Part shown: piece by piece, positions 61,337-64,000 of the stretch
How the letters are laid out: the number at the start of each line of letters is the position of its first letter
Numbering within the stretch: position 1 is the first letter of the stretch
Assembly: GCF_002209355.2 (NCBI RefSeq)
Contig: NZ_CP106855.1
Location: 1,984,001-2,048,000, forward strand
Direction: 5' to 3'
DNA length: 64,000 bases
Source of the DNA: Bdellovibrio sp. SKB1291214
GTDB lineage: Bacteria; Bdellovibrionota; Bdellovibrionia; Bdellovibrionales; Bdellovibrionaceae
The notes under the pieces: generated by a model
What the model was told of the DNA's origin: nothing
The model's database searches: none
The model's input: only the letters and a program-made list of their open reading frames with translations
Program-made: the position numbers and the translations under genes

Positions 61337-62128
61337 ATGGTAAAATTCCCCAAAATTTTAAAACGGACAACCTGCTTCTTGCTCACTCTGGGCTTGGCTT
61401 TGCCGTGTTTTGCGGAAAATAAATCAGAATACAACGCCGTAGACAGCATCGATGGTTGGGATAATTTTAAAAGTGCTGCGACAACCGATGGTAAGTATTT
61501 TCTAATCGGTGGTGCTGCCTTAACGGGTGCGTTGCTTTTGACTCGCGATAATTTCAGCGATCAGTTTCAAGCCGACCTTGCGAAAAATAAACCACTGGGT
61601 TCGACATCAAATTTTGGTGATTTGATGGGTAAGCAAATTCCCAATTTTATTTATGCAGGTGCCATGGCCACGACGGGATTTTTCAATAACGACAGCGACG
61701 CCATCAGAAACGCCTCAGGCATGATGTACGCGACGGTGTATGCGGGCCTGACCACGACTGTTTTAAAAAAGATGGTCAAAGAGGAGCGCCCCAATAAATC
61801 GGAAGTCCACGATTCTTTTCCCTCGGCTCATACTGCTTCAGCCTTTGCATTTGCTTCTTATGTTGGTTGCCGCCATTCATTGCCTTGGGGCATCGCTGCC
61901 TATTCGTTAGCGACTTTTGTGGGTGTCAGCCGCATGAATGATAATGCTCATTATCTGCACGACGTGGTAGCGGGCGCTGCAATTGGTGGAGCATTTGGGC
62001 TTGGAACCTGCCAAGCAGAGAACAAACGCATCGAGGCTATCACAAAAGCTAAATCAGACGTTCAGTCTTCGTGGTATGTCGTACCCAGCGACGGCGGTCT
62101 TGTTGGTGGAATCGGAATCAGTTACTAA
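61337..62128 (+). CDS. Exported PAP2-family phosphatase
   Basis: 263 residues, signal peptide ending ALPCFAEN. PAP2 catalytic elements in order: VKEERP (K/R), FPSAHT (PSxH) and SRMNDNAHYLHD (SRxxxxxHxxxD). Several hydrophobic helices in between suggest membrane association. The family dephosphorylates lipid phosphates such as phosphatidic acid or undecaprenyl pyrophosphate, or acts on lipid A. Substrate unknown. Confidence 0.88.
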   Translation: MVKFPKILKRTTCFLLTLGLALPCFAENKSEYNAVDSIDGWDNFKSAATTDGKYFLIGGAALTGALLLTRDNFSDQFQADLAKNKPLGSTSNFGDLMGKQIPNFIYAGAMATTGFFNNDSDAIRNASGMMYATVYAGLTTTVLKKMVKEERPNKSEVHDSFPSAHTASAFAFASYVGCRHSLPWGIAAYSLATFVGVSRMNDNAHYLHDVVAGAAIGGAFGLGTCQAENKRIEAITKAKSDVQSSWYVVPSDGGLVGGIGISY

Positions 62129-62258
62129 TACTGCTGATTAGCAATTCAAAAAATGTTTATATCTCTCTGATTACTCCTTGTATGAATACAACATGCACAA
62201 AGTTGCCTGGGAACATTATTTGGCTTTTCCTATATGCAGGAAACTCAGGATGTAAGCG

Positions 62259-62990
62259 ATGCCAATTAGTCCTCAACAACAATTTTGCGCTCTGATCTTA
62301 GATGATCAGATTGATAGCACTATGGTTTTAAAGACCATGATGGAGCATCGGGGCTTCAAGTGCTATCACGCTTTAACAGCCGAGGAAGCGACCAAACGGA
62401 TCGAAGAAGTCTTACCACACCTTTTGATCGTCGATGTGACCTTAGGCCCTGAATCAAGCGGCGTTGACTGGTTGATTGAGGTTCGCAAAGGGCCCTTTAA
62501 ATTTATTCCGGCAGTGATGCTAACGGGATCTGGAGACCAAGAGACAGTTAAAAATTCTATGCAGCTTGGTATCTTGGATTATGTTATCAAACCCGCTAAT
62601 GCTTCGATCATGGATAAAAAGATCACCTCATGGCTTTCACGCCTTAAAGACAGCATTTATAACCTGGAAGCGGAGGAAGCTCCATTAGATATCGAAGCCT
62701 CTTTCGATATGCAAATTTTGGCGATCAGTGAAACTGGATTATGTGTATCGGGTGTGATCTCAAATTCCGAACCCCTGTCGTTCAATAAAGTCTCTAGTCC
62801 CTTTTTTGAAGGGATCGATGTCGCGCAACCTCAAAGAATTACTTTTCTAAATTATGAAAAAAGCCCGTCGTCATCGGGCGGCAGTCAAAATCCGATTCGA
62901 AACTTCTGCCAAGTCAGTGGTTGGACAGAACCCGATTTTAAGCGCATTCGACTTTGGATTCGCAGTAATCATCTCGGGAGGAACTTTTGA
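62259..62990 (+). CDS. Response regulator with unclassified C-terminal domain
   Basis: 243 residues. Receiver 1-130 with D15/D16, acceptor D59 in LLIVDVTLG and Lys in DYVIKP. The C-terminal part (MQILAISETGLCVSGVIS, QRITFLNYEK) has a beta pattern with a loop placed as in PilZ-like domains, but the RxxxR c-di-GMP motif is not visible. First of three coupled genes (TTGA overlap with the next). Output unknown. Confidence 0.85.
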   Translation: MPISPQQQFCALILDDQIDSTMVLKTMMEHRGFKCYHALTAEEATKRIEEVLPHLLIVDVTLGPESSGVDWLIEVRKGPFKFIPAVMLTGSGDQETVKNSMQLGILDYVIKPANASIMDKKITSWLSRLKDSIYNLEAEEAPLDIEASFDMQILAISETGLCVSGVISNSEPLSFNKVSSPFFEGIDVAQPQRITFLNYEKSPSSSGGSQNPIRNFCQVSGWTEPDFKRIRLWIRSNHLGRNF

Positions 62991-63664
62991 GCTCCGGAAA
63001 ATCTTTGGTTATTATTGTTGAAGATGCTCCTGATCAAGTGCAATTGCTTTCGGGATATTTGCGAGCACAAAGCCAAGACACTGATATTTTAAGTGCGCCG
63101 ACGGTTAAGCAAGCCATTGAGCTGATTTCTAAAACCCAACCCAAAATGGTGATCCTGGATTTGGTATTGGAAGACGGCTCGGGTGAAGAAGTTTTAAAAT
63201 ATGTCAAAGAAACGCAGCCCCAAGTTCCAGTGCTGATCGTGACCGGTGACCGCAGCGAAGAAACTCTTGCAAGACTCTTTGATGCTGGAGCTCATGACTA
63301 CATCACAAAGCCTGTCGATGATCTGATCTTTCGTTCCAAGGCAAGATCGCTTTTAAGTTCCCGATACATCTCTCCCTTAAATTTTTTAGGACGACGTGAT
63401 GGATTAGGAATGCTTCAAGTGCGTGCAGACTTAAAAGTTATTAAGCTCAATGAAACAGAAGCCGTCTTTATTTCTTCCTTTCACCTAGCACCAGGCGGAT
63501 TGTTCTTTGTGACTTTCAAGCAAGCCACGTTTCAAGTGCGGGTTCGTAACTATTCCCCGGTGCCAGGTAAAGGAACGTTTCGTATTGAATGCCAAGTCGT
63601 TCCTAAAAGCATGACCAACCCCGTGGATCTGCGCAGAGCCATCTATACGAGTAAGCTCAAATGA
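62987..63664 (+). CDS. Response regulator with related C-terminal domain
   Basis: 225 residues from a TTG with GGGAGGA 5 bases upstream. Receiver 1-120 with E12/D13, acceptor D58 in MVILDLVLE and Lys in DYITKPVDD. The C-terminal region (LQVRADLKVIKLNETEAVFIS, LAPGGLFFV, RIECQVVPKSM) matches in layout the tail of the previous regulator, so the two may be duplicates. Its TGA overlaps the HPt gene start by 4 bases (ATGA). Confidence 0.85.
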   Translation: MSSGKSLVIIVEDAPDQVQLLSGYLRAQSQDTDILSAPTVKQAIELISKTQPKMVILDLVLEDGSGEEVLKYVKETQPQVPVLIVTGDRSEETLARLFDAGAHDYITKPVDDLIFRSKARSLLSSRYISPLNFLGRRDGLGMLQVRADLKVIKLNETEAVFISSFHLAPGGLFFVTFKQATFQVRVRNYSPVPGKGTFRIECQVVPKSMTNPVDLRRAIYTSKLK

Positions 63665-64000
63665 AATCAGACATCATTGATAAAGTAGTGTGGGAGGGCC
63701 TTCGTGAGTTTGAAAAAAACGAAGAGATGCCTGGATTTTTCTTAAACCTACTTGGAGCCACGTTAACAGCTTCAAGAACTCAAATGGATGGTTTACTGAA
63801 GGCCATCGACGACAGTGAAGCAAAACGCGTTCATTATTATGCACATACATTGAAATCGAGTTGCGCCTCTTTAGGTGCCCTGAATCTTGCAAAAACGCTG
63901 GGAGAAATTGAAGCAGCAGCTTTACAAAAACCGGCTGTGATTCGCCAAGATCTTATTCCCTCGGTTCGCAGTGTGTTTGATCAATTCCTGCAAGAAATCC
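63661..64000 (+). CDS. HPt phosphotransfer protein (partial at right edge)
   Basis: At least 113 residues, running off the window. The HPt signature AHTLKSSCASLGA carries phospho-acceptor His 62, followed by the usual LGEIEAAA helix. HPt proteins relay phosphate between hybrid-kinase receivers and response regulators. Coupled to two response regulator genes (ATGA overlap), it completes a phosphorelay cassette lacking only the kinase, which could be further right or be one of the hybrid kinases at 20-26 kb. Confidence 0.88.
   Translation, partial: MKSDIIDKVVWEGLREFEKNEEMPGFFLNLLGATLTASRTQMDGLLKAIDDSEAKRVHYYAHTLKSSCASLGALNLAKTLGEIEAAALQKPAVIRQDLIPSVRSVFDQFLQEI

Noticed and set aside
1-64000. 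tRNA, rRNA, riboswitch or CRISPR features
   Set aside because: None could be recognised by eye in any intergenic gap; all gaps are under 300 bases.

Overview
The window reads like the chromosome of a Bdellovibrio-type predatory bacterium. It is gene-dense, with mid-range GC, short intergenic gaps (none above 300 bases without a gene) and many rho-independent terminators. It carries an unusual load of exported proteins: lipoproteins ending their signal in FQNC- or FQTAC-like lipoboxes, several peptidoglycan-active enzymes, hybrid sensor kinases and large surface proteins. The assignment is an inference from gene content. No rRNA, tRNA, CRISPR array, insertion sequence or prophage was seen.

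Layout. 1-3.7 kb: end of a drug-efflux adaptor and its DHA2 exporter, then an overlapping pair resembling the MocA and XdhC molybdenum-cofactor accessory families, then a duplicated-domain periplasmic protein. 3.7-9.1 kb: low-complexity and BON-domain proteins, a membrane protein, a lipoprotein amidohydrolase and the glutamate carrier GltS. 9.1-14.4 kb: a heavy-metal RND efflux operon (CzcI-like, CzcC-like, a drastically shortened CzcB-like adaptor, CzcA-like pump) behind a perfect palindrome. 14.4-19.8 kb: outer-membrane barrel, orphan HAE-type RND pump, L,D-transpeptidase-like enzyme. 19.9-25.8 kb: signalling block (hybrid kinase with three receiver domains, CheR, REC-kinase-REC protein). 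26-38.5 kb: secreted proteins, pseudouridine synthase, a metallopeptidase/propeller/barrel protein, polysaccharide deacetylase and a 1615-residue Ig/NHL lipoprotein. 38.7-48 kb: stress-flavoured block (hemerythrin, small basic and low-complexity proteins, siderophore-interacting flavoprotein, SDR, Ada-AlkA fusion with Ogt) that also holds a frameshifted chemotaxis receptor and a small Cys-rich membrane protein behind a sigma-28-like promoter. 48-62 kb: secreted glycosidase-like and binding proteins, lipoproteins, PfkB-type kinase, acyl-CoA dehydrogenase, M15-like peptidase, CPA2 antiporter, PAP2 phosphatase. 62.2-64 kb: a coupled response regulator-response regulator-HPt operon that runs off the end.

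How the parts fit. Efflux (three systems), envelope remodelling (L,D-transpeptidase, deacetylase, M15-like peptidase) and phosphorelay signalling dominate. The Ada-AlkA and Ogt genes together reconstitute the activities of a classical Ada response. The best candidates for something undescribed are the AUC-start, sigma-28-linked small protein at 40.7-40.9 kb, the degenerate MocA/XdhC pair, the mini-adaptor metal pump and two genes whose ribosome-binding sites appear to be locked in RNA stems.
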